A DNA stretch of 64,000 bases from positions 174,893-238,892 of the forward strand of contig NZ_QKMF01000007.1 in assembly GCF_003208435.1 (NCBI RefSeq). The letters run 5' to 3'. The notes under the pieces were generated by a model. That model made no database searches. It was not told the origin of the DNA and worked only from the letters and a program-made list of their open reading frames with translations. Origin of the DNA: Pelagimonas varians (GTDB lineage Bacteria > Pseudomonadota > Alphaproteobacteria > Rhodobacterales > Rhodobacteraceae). This document shows, in pieces, positions 18,048 to 27,901 of this stretch (position 1 is its first letter; every line of letters begins with the position of its first letter). A program made the translations under genes and the position numbers.

Positions 18048-18986
18048 ATGGCCAGTGAAACCCGCCTTGCCTTTTCCCATCCGTCCGAGCGCGCAATCGC
18101 GACCGCCGGAGACACTCCGCGCGATCGTATCAGCCTACGTGATCATATCGTTGAAGTCGAAATCGGGGCCTTTCAGGCCGAGCGCGGCACGACACAGCGC
18201 ATCCGGTGTAATGTTGTAGTTGAAGTTGTGCCTTTCAAAGGCCCGCTGGACGATGATGTTGATCGCATTTTGTCCTACGACCGAGTCACCGAAGCCATTG
18301 CTTACGAGCTTGAAGCCGAACGCCTGAACCTGCTCGAAACTCTGGCAGAGCGCGTGGCCGAGCGGATTTTACTGGAACCGCAAGCATTGCGGACATTTGT
18401 CCGCATCGAAAAGATCGATCGCGGACCGGGGGCTTTGGGTGTCGAAATCGTTCGGTCCAAACCGGATGGCCGCGGCCAAACAACTGAGATCACCGAAGAG
18501 GCTGCCCAGGACCAACCGCACCCGCGTGTTGTGTATCTGTCCAACCTTGCAATTGCAGATCAAAGCCTATCGAGCTGGATCGATACATTGGCAGCACGCA
18601 CGGCTCCGGTGATCCTCTGCGTTGGCCTGCCCGATACAGATCGCCCGCAAACCGCGCATAAAATGACCCAACGCCGCATTGATTTGCTGGCAATTGAACA
18701 AAACGGCTGGCACCTCGCCTCGCGCGATTTGCGCTGCAAAGTCGTTGCGACGCGGACCGAGCTGGATTGGGCAATGAAAAACGACCAAATCTGTGTTTGG
18801 GCCCCGTCCAAAATCGTTTTGGATGCAGTCCAAGGACCCGCAGTCCAGCCCGGTGATTCCGTCGCCTTGGCTGCATGGTTCGCGCAGGAACTTGAAGCCA
18901 GCGAACTGCTTGTTATCGGCGAAGCTTTGCCTGCCAGCTGCACGGTGCCCAACCGCGCCCTTGCTCTGCGGGACCCCTTGTTCTAG
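18048..18986 (+). CDS. folB: Dihydroneopterin aldolase with C-terminal kinase-like extension
   Basis: 312 residues from the ATG at 18048 (GGAG 9 bases upstream decides it over ATG 18033). Residues about 25-140 are a FolB domain (HIVEVEIGAFQAERG, the Tyr in ILSYDRV, Lys in FVRIEKID), which cleaves dihydroneopterin in folate synthesis. About 160 further residues follow, roughly double the usual FolB length. Their end, PGDSVALAAWFAQELEASEL, resembles the S-D-S-I-A-A-W-L-A-x-x-L segment of amino-acid-kinase-fold proteins. That reading is tentative. folP and glmM follow on the same strand. Confidence 0.85.
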   Translation: MASETRLAFSHPSERAIATAGDTPRDRISLRDHIVEVEIGAFQAERGTTQRIRCNVVVEVVPFKGPLDDDVDRILSYDRVTEAIAYELEAERLNLLETLAERVAERILLEPQALRTFVRIEKIDRGPGALGVEIVRSKPDGRGQTTEITEEAAQDQPHPRVVYLSNLAIADQSLSSWIDTLAARTAPVILCVGLPDTDRPQTAHKMTQRRIDLLAIEQNGWHLASRDLRCKVVATRTELDWAMKNDQICVWAPSKIVLDAVQGPAVQPGDSVALAAWFAQELEASELLVIGEALPASCTVPNRALALRDPLF

Positions 18987-19037
18987 CGACAAGGTGAAAA
19001 CCATGTCATAGGTGTCCGGACCAAATTTGGAAGACGT

Positions 19038-20060
19038 ATGAACGAGTATTACCGCCCCCTTGTAAGATTTGAAATTCCACGTCCCGAAAATGCGCTTCAG
19101 GTTGCTGGCGCTGCAGGATGGTTCACGCACGCAGTGATGCACCGACGCGATGATGACAGCCACACGGTGGTCGATCTGGACGCGGTGCCAAGCGAATGGC
19201 TAAGCGCAATTAGCGCCCCGCGCGCTGACATTGCCGGCATCAGGTTCGATCAACCACGCCTGATGGGCATCTTGAACGTCACATCTGACAGTTTCTCGGA
19301 TGGCGGGCTACACAACACCGCCACACGTGCTCTGCAACGGGCGATAGAAATGGCCACGCAAGGCGCAGATCTGATCGACATCGGCGGCGAAAGCACCCGC
19401 CCCGGCGCGCTCCCCGTTCCGGCCGAGGCTGAAATCGCCCGCATTGAGCCGGTCATTCGCGCGGTGCAGTTTGATCAGCCCCTGCCGATCTCTATAGACA
19501 CCCGCAAATCCAGCGTCGCCGAAGCCGCAATGCTGGCAGGTGCAAGCATTATCAACGATGTTTCGGGCTTTACCTATGACCGTATGCTACCCCGGTTTTG
19601 CGCTCAAAACAATTTGCCTGTGTGCATCATGCATTCCCAAGGCGAACCGCAGGACATGCAGATAGATCCGAACTACGATTGCGTGTTGTTGGACGTTTTT
19701 GATTTTCTCAATGCTCAGATATCAATGCTGGGTGAATTGGGAATTTCGCGGGATCAAATCATTGTTGATCCCGGCATCGGCTTTGGTAAAAGCCTGAAGC
19801 ATAATTTAGCTCTTTTAAACGGTATTTCACTTTTTCACGGCCTTGGCTGTCCCATTTTGCTTGGGGCATCGCGCAAGGGTTTTATACGCAAAATAACTGG
19901 CGCAGTCCCCGCGACTGCCCGGATGCCGGGATCGATTGCAACAGCACTGGCTGCGATCAATCAGGGCGTTCAAATACTACGCATTCACGACGTTGCCGAA
20001 ACGGCGCAGGCCGTGGATGTGTGGAAAGCCATTTGGCAAGGAGAAGACTATGACACGTAA
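19038..20060 (+). CDS. folP: Dihydropteroate synthase
   Basis: 340 residues. The TIM-barrel signatures are present: [56 protein letters not shown] and GASRKGFI. It joins pterin pyrophosphate to p-aminobenzoate, the sulfonamide target. An N-terminal extension of about 75 residues precedes the barrel, a common feature in this bacterial group. It lies 51 bases after folB and overlaps glmM by 11 bases, so the three form one operon. Confidence 0.97.
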   Translation: MNEYYRPLVRFEIPRPENALQVAGAAGWFTHAVMHRRDDDSHTVVDLDAVPSEWLSAISAPRADIAGIRFDQPRLMGILNVTSDSFSDGGLHNTATRALQRAIEMATQGADLIDIGGESTRPGALPVPAEAEIARIEPVIRAVQFDQPLPISIDTRKSSVAEAAMLAGASIINDVSGFTYDRMLPRFCAQNNLPVCIMHSQGEPQDMQIDPNYDCVLLDVFDFLNAQISMLGELGISRDQIIVDPGIGFGKSLKHNLALLNGISLFHGLGCPILLGASRKGFIRKITGAVPATARMPGSIATALAAINQGVQILRIHDVAETAQAVDVWKAIWQGEDYDT

Positions 20061-21393
20061 GCTTTTTGGGACCGACGGGGTCCGTGGAACCGCCAATAGT
20101 TTTCCAATGACTGCCGAAATGGCCCTTATGCTTGGGGCCGCTGTCGGACGCTATTTTCGCAACGAACGCGGCGGAGTGCACCGGGTTGTGATCGGCAAAG
20201 ACACCCGCCTCTCGGGCTATATGTTTGAAAATGCCCTAACGGCCGGTCTGACCTCTACGGGCATGAATGTTTTGTTGCTGGGTCCGGTTCCTACGCCTGC
20301 CGTGGGTCTTTTGACACCCTCGATGCGCGCGGATCTGGGCATCATGATTTCCGCCAGTCACAACCCCGCCGCCGACAACGGCATCAAGTTTTTTGGCCCC
20401 GACGGTTTCAAACTGTCTGATACCGTCGAAGCCGAAATTGAAGCGCTGGTCACAAGCGGTGTGCGTCCCGCCCATCCTGAGAACATTGGCCGCGCCAAGC
20501 GGATCGATGACGGGCGTTCACGCTACCAAGAGCGGGTCAAAAGCACCCTGCCTTCTGGTCTACGTCTGGACGGGATCAAGGTTGTCGTGGATTGCGCCAA
20601 TGGGGCCGCCTATCGCACTGCACCTGAAATCTTGTGGGAACTTGGTGCCACGGTGATCCCTCTGGGGGTTGAGCCGAACGGCCTGAACATCAATGACGGT
20701 TGCGGGTCAACCAAACCGCAAAAAGCTGCGGCAGCCGTGATCGAAAACGGTGCCGATGTCGGGATCTGTCTGGATGGCGATGCCGACCGCATCATCTTGA
20801 TTGATGAAAAAGGCCAGATCGCGGATGGTGACCAGATCATGGCGTTGATGGCCGCCCGCTGGGCCGAAGAAGAGCGACTGGTTGGCGGTGCTTTGGTGGC
20901 CACCGTTATGTCGAACCTCGGGCTTGAGCGCTTTTTGCAAGGCAAAGGGCTGCGATTGGAACGCACGCAGGTCGGTGACCGCTATGTTGTCGAAGCCATG
21001 CGCAAAAACGGCTGGAATTTAGGCGGCGAGCAATCCGGCCACATTGTCATGACCGACTATGCAACCACGGGCGACGGGTTGATGGCCGGTATGCAGTTTC
21101 TGGCTGAAATGGTGCGCAGTGAACGCCCCGCATCAGAGTTGACGCGCAGCTTTATTCCGGTGCCGCAGCTTCTTGAGAACGTGCGGTTCAGCGCAGGTCA
21201 AACGCCGCTGGACAATACCGCAGTGAAAACTGCGATCACAGATGCGGAAAAACAGTTGGTCGGCAAGGGCCGGTTGTTGATCCGAAAATCAGGCACCGAA
21301 CCGTTGATCCGCGTCATGGCGGAATGCGAAGATCCGGCCCTGCTGAAACAGGTCGTTAGCGGTATTGTCACAGAAGTTCAGGCGGTAATCTAA
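20050..21393 (+). CDS. glmM: Phosphoglucosamine mutase
   Basis: 447 residues from the ATG at 20050 ([14 protein letters not shown]), with GGAGA just upstream inside folP. The catalytic phosphoserine loop [16 protein letters not shown], the metal loop DGDADR, the sugar loop GGEQSGH and the phosphate-binding [12 protein letters not shown] are intact. It turns glucosamine-6-phosphate into glucosamine-1-phosphate for peptidoglycan and LPS precursors. The folP/glmM overlap is widespread in bacteria. Confidence 0.98.
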   Translation: MTRKLFGTDGVRGTANSFPMTAEMALMLGAAVGRYFRNERGGVHRVVIGKDTRLSGYMFENALTAGLTSTGMNVLLLGPVPTPAVGLLTPSMRADLGIMISASHNPAADNGIKFFGPDGFKLSDTVEAEIEALVTSGVRPAHPENIGRAKRIDDGRSRYQERVKSTLPSGLRLDGIKVVVDCANGAAYRTAPEILWELGATVIPLGVEPNGLNINDGCGSTKPQKAAAAVIENGADVGICLDGDADRIILIDEKGQIADGDQIMALMAARWAEEERLVGGALVATVMSNLGLERFLQGKGLRLERTQVGDRYVVEAMRKNGWNLGGEQSGHIVMTDYATTGDGLMAGMQFLAEMVRSERPASELTRSFIPVPQLLENVRFSAGQTPLDNTAVKTAITDAEKQLVGKGRLLIRKSGTEPLIRVMAECEDPALLKQVVSGIVTEVQAVI

Positions 21394-21406
21394 CTGTCAG
21401 CGACTG

Positions 21407-21922
21407 CTACCTTGCGCGTTTCCGGAACAATCCGGTGACGCTGTGCCAAAGACCTGCCAAGACTGCAAAAACGACGGTCAGGCCCAACCAGCCCGCCAAA
21501 AAACCGGTTCCTGCAAACACCGCACCTTCGAATGTGGCCGGGACCGCAGGTTTATAGATTTCAAAGGCCTGCTGTGCCACATCCCGATCGCCCATATAGG
21601 CCGCCAATCGTGCCCGCATAAACGGCCCTGCCCCGTTTAACTGTTCCAAAGCTGTCGTCAGATAGGCATGGCGGTTGATGTGATCTTGCATGTTGCGGGC
21701 CTGTGTCTGGCTCAGTGGGCCCTCTTTCGAAAGGGTGTCCACATAAGTGTCCAAACTCATATGTGCCGCAGCTGCATCCGCGGAATATTGGGAAACGATG
21801 GTGTTCATTTCCTCAGCAGCGCCGCCGAGGCGTTGCATATACTGTTGTGAAAATTCGGGAAATTGCGACAGGCCAACCGCGCTAAACAGCCCGCCTGTCA
21901 TTGCCAATACGCGAAGAACCAT
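21407..21922 (-). CDS. Inner-membrane protein, DUF2937 family
   Basis: 171 residues from the ATG at 21922 (AGGG 7 bases ahead; GTG at 21928 is an alternative). It has an N-terminal hydrophobic helix, the conserved QFPEFSQQYMQRLGGA segment, a helical middle, and a C-terminal membrane helix (GTGFLAGWLGLTVVFAVLAG) with a basic tail. It matches DUF2937 as I know it. Function unknown. It lies directly downstream of proS on the same strand. Confidence 0.78.
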   Translation of the reverse strand: MVLRVLAMTGGLFSAVGLSQFPEFSQQYMQRLGGAAEEMNTIVSQYSADAAAAHMSLDTYVDTLSKEGPLSQTQARNMQDHINRHAYLTTALEQLNGAGPFMRARLAAYMGDRDVAQQAFEIYKPAVPATFEGAVFAGTGFLAGWLGLTVVFAVLAGLWHSVTGLFRKRAR

Positions 21923-21991
21923 GCTCACACCCTGTCGTTTTCGCCCAGCCTAAATCAGGCCGGGCGTTCTGTCAGGGGGAAAACTCCGGCC

Positions 21992-23335
21992 TTAACCCGC
22001 AGATATACCGTAGATCTCGGCGATCCGCGCAATGGCCGCGTCTGGTGCCAGCTCTTCGCTCTCGCCGGTCCGGCGCGAAGTCAGTTCAACCACGCCGTTT
22101 TTCAACCCGCGCGGGCCAACAGTGATCCGCCATGGCAGGCCAATCAGGTCCATCGAGGCGAACTTGCCGCCTGCGCGTTCCTTGGTGTCATCCAACAAGG
22201 GTTCAAGCCCCAAGGCGGTCAAGGCATTGTAGATCTCGTCACAGGCCGCATCGGCCGCGTCGTCACCGGATTTCAGGTTCACAATTCCGCAGTGGAATGG
22301 CGTCACGCCTTCAGGCCAAATGATGCCCTTGTCGTCATGCGAGGCTTCGATAATCGCCCCAAGCAAACGCGAGACACCAATTCCGTGCGATCCCATATGC
22401 ACCGGAACTTTGTTACCATCGCTGTCTTGAACGGTTGCGCCCATCGCTTCGGAGTATTTGGTGCCGAAGTAGAAAATCTGACCAACTTCGATGCCGCGTG
22501 CCGTGCGGCGGCGCTCTTCTGGCACCTCTGCAAAAACAGCTTCGTCATGGGTTTCATCGGTACGGGCGTATTTGGTGGTGAACTCTTCCATCACGCCTTG
22601 GCACTGAGCGACGTCATCATAGTCAATTTCACGGTCGCCAAAAGTCAGGTCTGTAACCGCGCTGTCATAAAAGACTTCGGATTCGCCCGTATCGGCAAGA
22701 ACCAAAAACTCATGCGTGTCTTCGCCGCCAATAGGCCCCGAATCCGCGCGCATTGGAATCGCCTGAAGGCCCATGCGTTCATAGGTGCGCAGGTAGCTCA
22801 CCAAATGGCGGTTGTAGGCGTGCAGCGCGTCCTCCTTGGTGAGGTCAAAGTTGTAGCCGTCTTTCATAAAGAATTCACGGCCACGCATCACCCCAAACCG
22901 CGGGCGCACTTCGTCGCGGAATTTCCACTGCACTTGGTACAAAGTCAGCGGCAGGTCTTTGTAGCTGCTGATATGGCTACGGAAAATGTCGGTGATCTGT
23001 TCTTCGTTGGTTGGACCATACAGCATGTCACGGCCATGGCGGTCCTTGATGCGCAGCATCTCATCGCCATAATCATCATAGCGGCCACTTTCGCGCCACA
23101 GATCAGCCGATTGAATGGTCGGCATCAGCACCGGAATATGTCCGGCACGTTCTTGTTCTTCGTGAACAATGTTTTCGATCTTTTTCAAAACCTTCAGACC
23201 CAAAGGCAACCAGGAATAAATCCCGGCGCTTGCCTGTTTGATCATGCCAGCGCGCAGCATATAGCGGTGGCTGACAATCTGGGCTTCGGAAGGTGTTTCT
23301 TTGAGAACCGGCAAAAAATAGCGGGAAAGGCGCAT
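21992..23335 (-). CDS. proS: Prolyl-tRNA synthetase, short form without the insertion domain
   Basis: 447 residues, well below the roughly 570 of E. coli ProRS. The class II core is present: the start [41 protein letters not shown] (motif 2 region), [17 protein letters not shown] and the C-terminal anticodon domain. It goes from motif 2 to motif 3 without the editing insertion. This is the usual alphaproteobacterial form, which often relies on separate editing proteins. It lies upstream of the DUF2937 gene. Confidence 0.96.
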   Translation of the reverse strand: MRLSRYFLPVLKETPSEAQIVSHRYMLRAGMIKQASAGIYSWLPLGLKVLKKIENIVHEEQERAGHIPVLMPTIQSADLWRESGRYDDYGDEMLRIKDRHGRDMLYGPTNEEQITDIFRSHISSYKDLPLTLYQVQWKFRDEVRPRFGVMRGREFFMKDGYNFDLTKEDALHAYNRHLVSYLRTYERMGLQAIPMRADSGPIGGEDTHEFLVLADTGESEVFYDSAVTDLTFGDREIDYDDVAQCQGVMEEFTTKYARTDETHDEAVFAEVPEERRRTARGIEVGQIFYFGTKYSEAMGATVQDSDGNKVPVHMGSHGIGVSRLLGAIIEASHDDKGIIWPEGVTPFHCGIVNLKSGDDAADAACDEIYNALTALGLEPLLDDTKERAGGKFASMDLIGLPWRITVGPRGLKNGVVELTSRRTGESEELAPDAAIARIAEIYGISAG

Positions 23336-23589
23336 CGATATGTCCCTTGATATACGAGTCCCAGCGGTTTTGAGCTATGCTGCCGCGCTTGGCAAGGGCG
23401 TGCCGCGCGTATAGCCGGCCTTGATACATCTTTCATGCCAATTGCCAGTCCGACAAGGGCCCTACCCGCGCCAAATGCACAATTCGATCAGACAGGGGTC
23501 GCCACGCCGCCACATTCCCCCGTTCCAAGCCGAGAACACTTGAAACACTGGCGCAACCGCGCGATGTAGGGGCAAGAAGAGGATATCAA

Positions 23590-24693
23590 ATGGCACTGCC
23601 GGTTCGTGATCAGGTGAAATACTGGGGAATAGCCACAGCGTTTTTTACGTTGATGCTATGGTTCCTCGGCGACGTGTTGCTGCCTTTTGTAATTGGCGGT
23701 GCGATTGCGTATTTTCTTGATCCTGTGGCAGATCGCCTTGAGAGGCTTGGCTTGTCGCGCACAGCCGCAACCGGCCTGATTGCCGTCATATCGGCAATGT
23801 CGTTCTTTGTCATTATTCTGGCGGTGATTCCGACCCTGATCCGTCAGGCCACAGCTTTGGTTCAGATCGCTCCCGAAGCCTTTAATGATCTCCAAACATT
23901 CATTACCAAGCGCTTTCCGACATTGATGAACGAAGACAACGTCATCCGTGAAACACTAACCAAAATCGGTCAGTCTATTCAGGAACACGGCGCAGAGGTT
24001 ATCAGCACAATCTTCAGTTCTGCTATTTCCTTGTTCAGCATTGTCGTCGTGTTGTTGATTGCACCGGTTGTGGCGGTTTACCTGCTGTTGGATTGGGACA
24101 ACATGATAGCGCGGATCGATGCCTTGGTACCACGGGACCATGCACCGACACTGCGGATGCTGGCCAAAGACGTCGACAACGTTCTGGCTGGCTTTGTGCG
24201 CGGTATGGGTTCTGTCTGCCTGATTTTAGGGATTTTTTACGCAGCGGCACTGTGGTTGGTCGGGCTGAATTTCGGTCTCGTCGTCGGTGTTGTTGCCGGA
24301 ATCTTGACCTTTATTCCCTATGTTGGCGCATTGGTCGGCGGCGCTTTGGCCATTGGGTTGGCGATGTTCCAGTTTTGGGGCGACTGGCCAAGTATCTTTG
24401 CTGTCACCGCGATTTTCATGGTCGGCCAAGTGCTGGAAAGCAACGTTTTGACGCCGCGACTGGTTGGCCAGTCTGTTGGGCTGCACCCTGTTTGGCTGCT
24501 CTTGGCATTGTCTGTCTTTGGCTCGTTGTTCGGCTTTGTCGGTATGCTGATTGCCGTTCCTCTGGCTGCCGCCATCGGTGTGTTTGCACGTTTTGCCACG
24601 GGGCAGTATACGGCCAGCCTGCTGTATCGCGGACTTGACCATGGCCACGATGAAAACCCCGAACCAAGCGCCGATCTTAGCAAGGAATCCTAA
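23590..24693 (+). CDS. AI-2E/PerM family membrane protein
   Basis: 367 residues with about eight hydrophobic helices. The PerM/AI-2E layout is seen: N-terminal LLPFVIGGAIAYFLDPVADRLER, a long extracytoplasmic stretch (about 85-150), and a C-terminal helix bundle with IPYVGALVGG and ESNVLTPRLVGQSVGLHP. Family members include antiporters and a proposed AI-2 exporter; no substrate can be read here. GAGGA precedes the ATG. Its stop overlaps the hda start (TAATG), a pairing common in alphaproteobacteria. Confidence 0.9.
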   Translation: MALPVRDQVKYWGIATAFFTLMLWFLGDVLLPFVIGGAIAYFLDPVADRLERLGLSRTAATGLIAVISAMSFFVIILAVIPTLIRQATALVQIAPEAFNDLQTFITKRFPTLMNEDNVIRETLTKIGQSIQEHGAEVISTIFSSAISLFSIVVVLLIAPVVAVYLLLDWDNMIARIDALVPRDHAPTLRMLAKDVDNVLAGFVRGMGSVCLILGIFYAAALWLVGLNFGLVVGVVAGILTFIPYVGALVGGALAIGLAMFQFWGDWPSIFAVTAIFMVGQVLESNVLTPRLVGQSVGLHPVWLLLALSVFGSLFGFVGMLIAVPLAAAIGVFARFATGQYTASLLYRGLDHGHDENPEPSADLSKES

Positions 24694-25391
24694 TGTTGCT
24701 TGAGCAATTGCAAATCCCCTTGCCGGTTTTGACGGCGCTGGGAAGAGAAGACTTTTTCGTCAGCGAATCCAACGCCATCGCCGTGGCTTTGATTGAGAGC
24801 TGGCAGCAATGGCCATCACGCAAGATGGTTCTATATGGCCCCGCAGGTTCGGGAAAAACCCATATGGCGCATGTTTGGGCCAACCTGTCTGGTGCCCGCA
24901 TCATTGCCGCTCAAGAACTGGTATACGCTGATATTCCGACTTTGGCCGACACAAATATCTGCATCGAAAACGTTGACCAAATCGCAGGGGTCGCCCTTGC
25001 GGAAGAAGCGCTGTTTCACCTGCACAATCTTGTTTTGGCACAGGGCCATTCGCTGATGCTTACAGGGGCTGCGGCCCCCAATCTTTGGGCGCTCCACCTG
25101 CCTGATCTGACAAGCCGGATATTGGCGGCGCAGTCAGCGGCGCTGTCCGGCCCTGATGATATGCTGCTCTCGGCGCTCTTGATCAAACTGTTTTCGGATC
25201 GCCAGATCGTGCCCGCCAGCGATGTGATTCCCTACCTTCTGCGCCAAATGCCACGCAGTTACGGGTCAGCCCGGCTGATTGTGGAGCGTTTAGACCGCGC
25301 AGCATTGACCCGCACATCCGGCGTAAATCGCCCACTTGCGATTCAGGTTCTCGCCGATTTTGAAAAGGAAAACGCACAAACGCAAGGTTAA
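24693..25391 (+). CDS. hda: Hda-like DnaA regulatory protein (AAA+)
   Basis: 232 residues. Near the N-terminus EQLQIPLP looks like the sliding-clamp binding motif of Hda proteins (QL-x-L-P-L type). The AAA+ core follows with Walker A GPAGSGKTH (about residues 50-58), a short Walker B-like ICIENVD, and sensor II GSARLIVERLDR. Hda bound to the clamp promotes ATP hydrolysis by DnaA to stop over-initiation of replication. It is translationally coupled to the upstream membrane protein by TAATG. The DnaA DNA-binding domain is absent, which separates it from DnaA itself. Confidence 0.86.
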   Translation: MLLEQLQIPLPVLTALGREDFFVSESNAIAVALIESWQQWPSRKMVLYGPAGSGKTHMAHVWANLSGARIIAAQELVYADIPTLADTNICIENVDQIAGVALAEEALFHLHNLVLAQGHSLMLTGAAAPNLWALHLPDLTSRILAAQSAALSGPDDMLLSALLIKLFSDRQIVPASDVIPYLLRQMPRSYGSARLIVERLDRAALTRTSGVNRPLAIQVLADFEKENAQTQG

Positions 25392-25438
25392 GTGATTCAT
25401 GTCATTAAAACTTTGCGAAACATCGTGCATAAGAGCGT

Positions 25439-27610
25439 ATGAGCAAAGCTGATTTCCTGACTTCCCCGCTGTCCGACGCCGTTGATCTTCCTGAACTGGA
25501 TATCACTGGGCCCGGTCGTTTCTATAACCGCGAACTAAGCTGGCTTGGCTTCAATTGGAGGGTTTTGGAAGAAGCGGAAAACCCCGGCGTCCCTTTGCTT
25601 GAGCGGATGCGGTTTTTGTCAATTTCGGCCACCAATCTGGACGAGTTTTACACCGTCCGCGTAGCAGGGCTTCGCGAATTGGCCCGCGCGGGAAACACCA
25701 CCCCCGCTGCTGACGGGCTAAGCCCAGCCGAACAACTGGTGATGATCGACGAAGACGCGCGCGGCTTGATGGCCAAGCAGCAACAAGTCTTTGTTGAACT
25801 TCGCGAAGGGATGGAAAAAGAAGGCATCGAAATCGTCACACGTGACGGGCTGTCCGAATCTGACATTGCATTTCTAAGCGATGCCTTTTTGGATCAAGTG
25901 TTTCCGGTGTTGTCGCCACTTGCGATTGATCCTGCCCACCCGTTTCCATTCATTCCAAACATGGGCTACTGTCTGGCCCTGCAATTGGAACGCACCAAAG
26001 ACAAGAAGTCTTTGCAAGCTTTGCTTCCGATTCCGGCGCAAATCGACCGGTTCATGAAGCTGCCTGCCGACACCGGAAAATACCGATTTATCCTGCTCGA
26101 AGACGTGCTTTTGCTCCATATCGACGGGCTGTTTCCCGGCTACAAATGCAAGGATCATTTCGGATTTCGGGTTTTGCGCGACAGCGACCTTGAGGTTGAA
26201 GAAGAAGCCGAAGATCTGGTGCGCGAATTCGAAGTTGCCCTTAAACGGCGGCGGCGCGGCGAAGTGGTCCGCTTGACAGTCACTGCAGGCGCATCAGAGA
26301 AATTACGCGGCATTGTCATGCGCGAATTGCATGTTGAGCCCGAAGAAGTCATCCAGCAAGAAGGCCTGATCGGCATCGCCGATACCAAGGAGCTGGTCAT
26401 CGACGAACGCCCTGATCTGCTCTGGCCGGTGTTTACACCGCGGGTGCCCGAACGGGTTCAGGACCATGATGGTGACATGTTTGAATCCATCAAGCAAAAA
26501 GACATGCTGCTGCACCACCCTTATGAAACCTTTGATATGGTTGTGCGTTTCTTGCGGCAGGCGGCAATGGACCCCAATGTCGTGGCGATCAAACAGACGC
26601 TTTATCGCACCTCGAACCGATCCCCGATTGTCGAAGCCCTGTGCGAAGCCGCTGAAGACGGCAAATCCGTCACTGCCCTTGTCGAGCTGAAAGCCCGCTT
26701 TGACGAAGCCGCCAATATCCGTCAGTCGCGCCGCCTTGAACGGGCGGGTGCGCAGGTGGTTTATGGCTTTCTCGATTGGAAAACCCACGCGAAAATCTCA
26801 AGCGTAGTGCGGCGCGAAGGTGACAAGCTGGTCACCTATACCCATTGGGGAACCGGCAATTACCACCCGATTACAGCCAAGATTTACACCGATCTCAGCT
26901 TTTTCACCTGCGATACGTCCCTCGGGCGCGATGCAGCCAAGATCTTTAACTACCTCAGTGGTTATGCCCGTCCTGCGACGCTGGATAACCTGTTGATTTC
27001 TCCGCATACCCTGAAGTCTGGGATGATTAATCTGATCAACGCAGAGGCCGAGCATGCCCGTGCCGGCCGCCCCGCACAGATTTGGATCAAGCTGAATTCC
27101 TTGGTCGAGCCTGAAATCATCGACGCGCTCTATGCCGCGTCTCAGGACGGTGTCAGGATTGACTGCGTGGTGCGCGGCATTTGCGGTTTACGGCCCGGTG
27201 TCAAAGGACTGTCCGAAAACATCCGTGTCAAATCTGTTGTTGGCCGGTTTCTGGAGCATTCGCGCATAGTCTGCTTTGCCAACGGCTATGGGCTGCCACA
27301 CAAAAAGGCTCGGGTCTTTATGTCCTCGGCCGATTGGATGGGGCGCAACTTGAACCGCCGCGTCGAAACCGGGGTCGAGATCGAAAATGCCACCGTCAAA
27401 GCGCAGATTGTCAGTCAGGTCATGGCGGCAAATCTGGCCGACACGGCCCAGAGCTGGGTGATGGAACCGGACGGAAAATTCAACCGCCACGCAGTACCAG
27501 AGGGCGAAAAACCCTTTAACTGCCACAAGTTCTTTATGGAAAACCCGTCTCTATCGGGTCGCGGATCGGCTGTCGCCAAAGATGTGCCAAAGTTAACGCA
27601 TGGCGACTAG
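25439..27610 (+). CDS. ppk1: Polyphosphate kinase 1
   Basis: 723 residues, normal size. The N-terminal PPK domain starts FYNRELSWLGFNWRVLEEA. The two catalytic-domain histidines lie in THWGTGNYHP and in LPHKKARVFMSSADWMGRN. It makes polyphosphate from ATP at the inner membrane. The ATG at 25439 has no clear Shine-Dalgarno. In many relatives ppk is followed directly by ppx; here a flagellin gene and a terminator lie between them. Confidence 0.97.
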   Translation: MSKADFLTSPLSDAVDLPELDITGPGRFYNRELSWLGFNWRVLEEAENPGVPLLERMRFLSISATNLDEFYTVRVAGLRELARAGNTTPAADGLSPAEQLVMIDEDARGLMAKQQQVFVELREGMEKEGIEIVTRDGLSESDIAFLSDAFLDQVFPVLSPLAIDPAHPFPFIPNMGYCLALQLERTKDKKSLQALLPIPAQIDRFMKLPADTGKYRFILLEDVLLLHIDGLFPGYKCKDHFGFRVLRDSDLEVEEEAEDLVREFEVALKRRRRGEVVRLTVTAGASEKLRGIVMRELHVEPEEVIQQEGLIGIADTKELVIDERPDLLWPVFTPRVPERVQDHDGDMFESIKQKDMLLHHPYETFDMVVRFLRQAAMDPNVVAIKQTLYRTSNRSPIVEALCEAAEDGKSVTALVELKARFDEAANIRQSRRLERAGAQVVYGFLDWKTHAKISSVVRREGDKLVTYTHWGTGNYHPITAKIYTDLSFFTCDTSLGRDAAKIFNYLSGYARPATLDNLLISPHTLKSGMINLINAEAEHARAGRPAQIWIKLNSLVEPEIIDALYAASQDGVRIDCVVRGICGLRPGVKGLSENIRVKSVVGRFLEHSRIVCFANGYGLPHKKARVFMSSADWMGRNLNRRVETGVEIENATVKAQIVSQVMAANLADTAQSWVMEPDGKFNRHAVPEGEKPFNCHKFFMENPSLSGRGSAVAKDVPKLTHGD

Positions 27611-27652
27611 TTGCGCGCTTTGCAACAAAACCCTTGATCAAGCGTGAAACCT

Positions 27653-27676
27653 CCCGGCCCCGACAGGCCGGGTTTT
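27653..27676 (+). terminator. Intrinsic terminator after ppk1
   Basis: CCCGGCC (27653-27659) pairs with GGCCGGG (27666-27672) with a 6-base loop, then TTTT. It isolates ppk1 from the flagellin gene. Confidence 0.85.
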
Positions 27677-27737
27677 CGGGGGAAAAACGCCCTCCTGCCT
27701 CATTTATGCCTCAAAATGATCACCGCAGTGCCGCGAA

Positions 27738-27758
27738 ACGTTAAAGACCAATTAACGT
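27738..27758. promoter_or_regulatory. Perfect CtrA-type box upstream of flagellin
   Basis: TTAA (27741-27744), 7 bases, TTAA (27752-27755): the exact TTAA-N7-TTAA full site of the alphaproteobacterial cell-cycle regulator CtrA. It is the core of a longer perfect inverted repeat, ACGTTAA-N7-TTAACGT. It lies about 145 bases before the flagellin ATG, in the only promoter-sized gap between ppk1 and ppx. Confidence 0.7.
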
Positions 27759-27901
27759 CGCTTGGGCACATTGGCAGCGCACTTATTAACAAGTGGCGCA
27801 GCCCGTGGTTTGGGACTGCATTCGTCAGAAGACGCTAGGACTGCCGTGTGAATTGCGGCTCTGGCGTGAAAACGCCTTTGACCCATAGTGAGGCGAGACC
27901 C

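Noticed and set aside
21942..21966. Terminator after DUF2937/proS region (CGCCC-A-GCCT / AGGC-C-GGGCG)
   Set aside because: The stem is imperfect and no U-run follows on either strand. It lies between proS and the DUF2937 gene and may be chance in GC-rich DNA.
21863..23350. 495-codon plus-strand open frame opposite proS
   Set aside because: Antisense shadow of an essential synthetase. No recognisable motifs.
27755..27800. Sigma-54 promoter ahead of flagellin
   Set aside because: TTGGCA occurs, but the matching -12 TTGC at the right spacing is absent.
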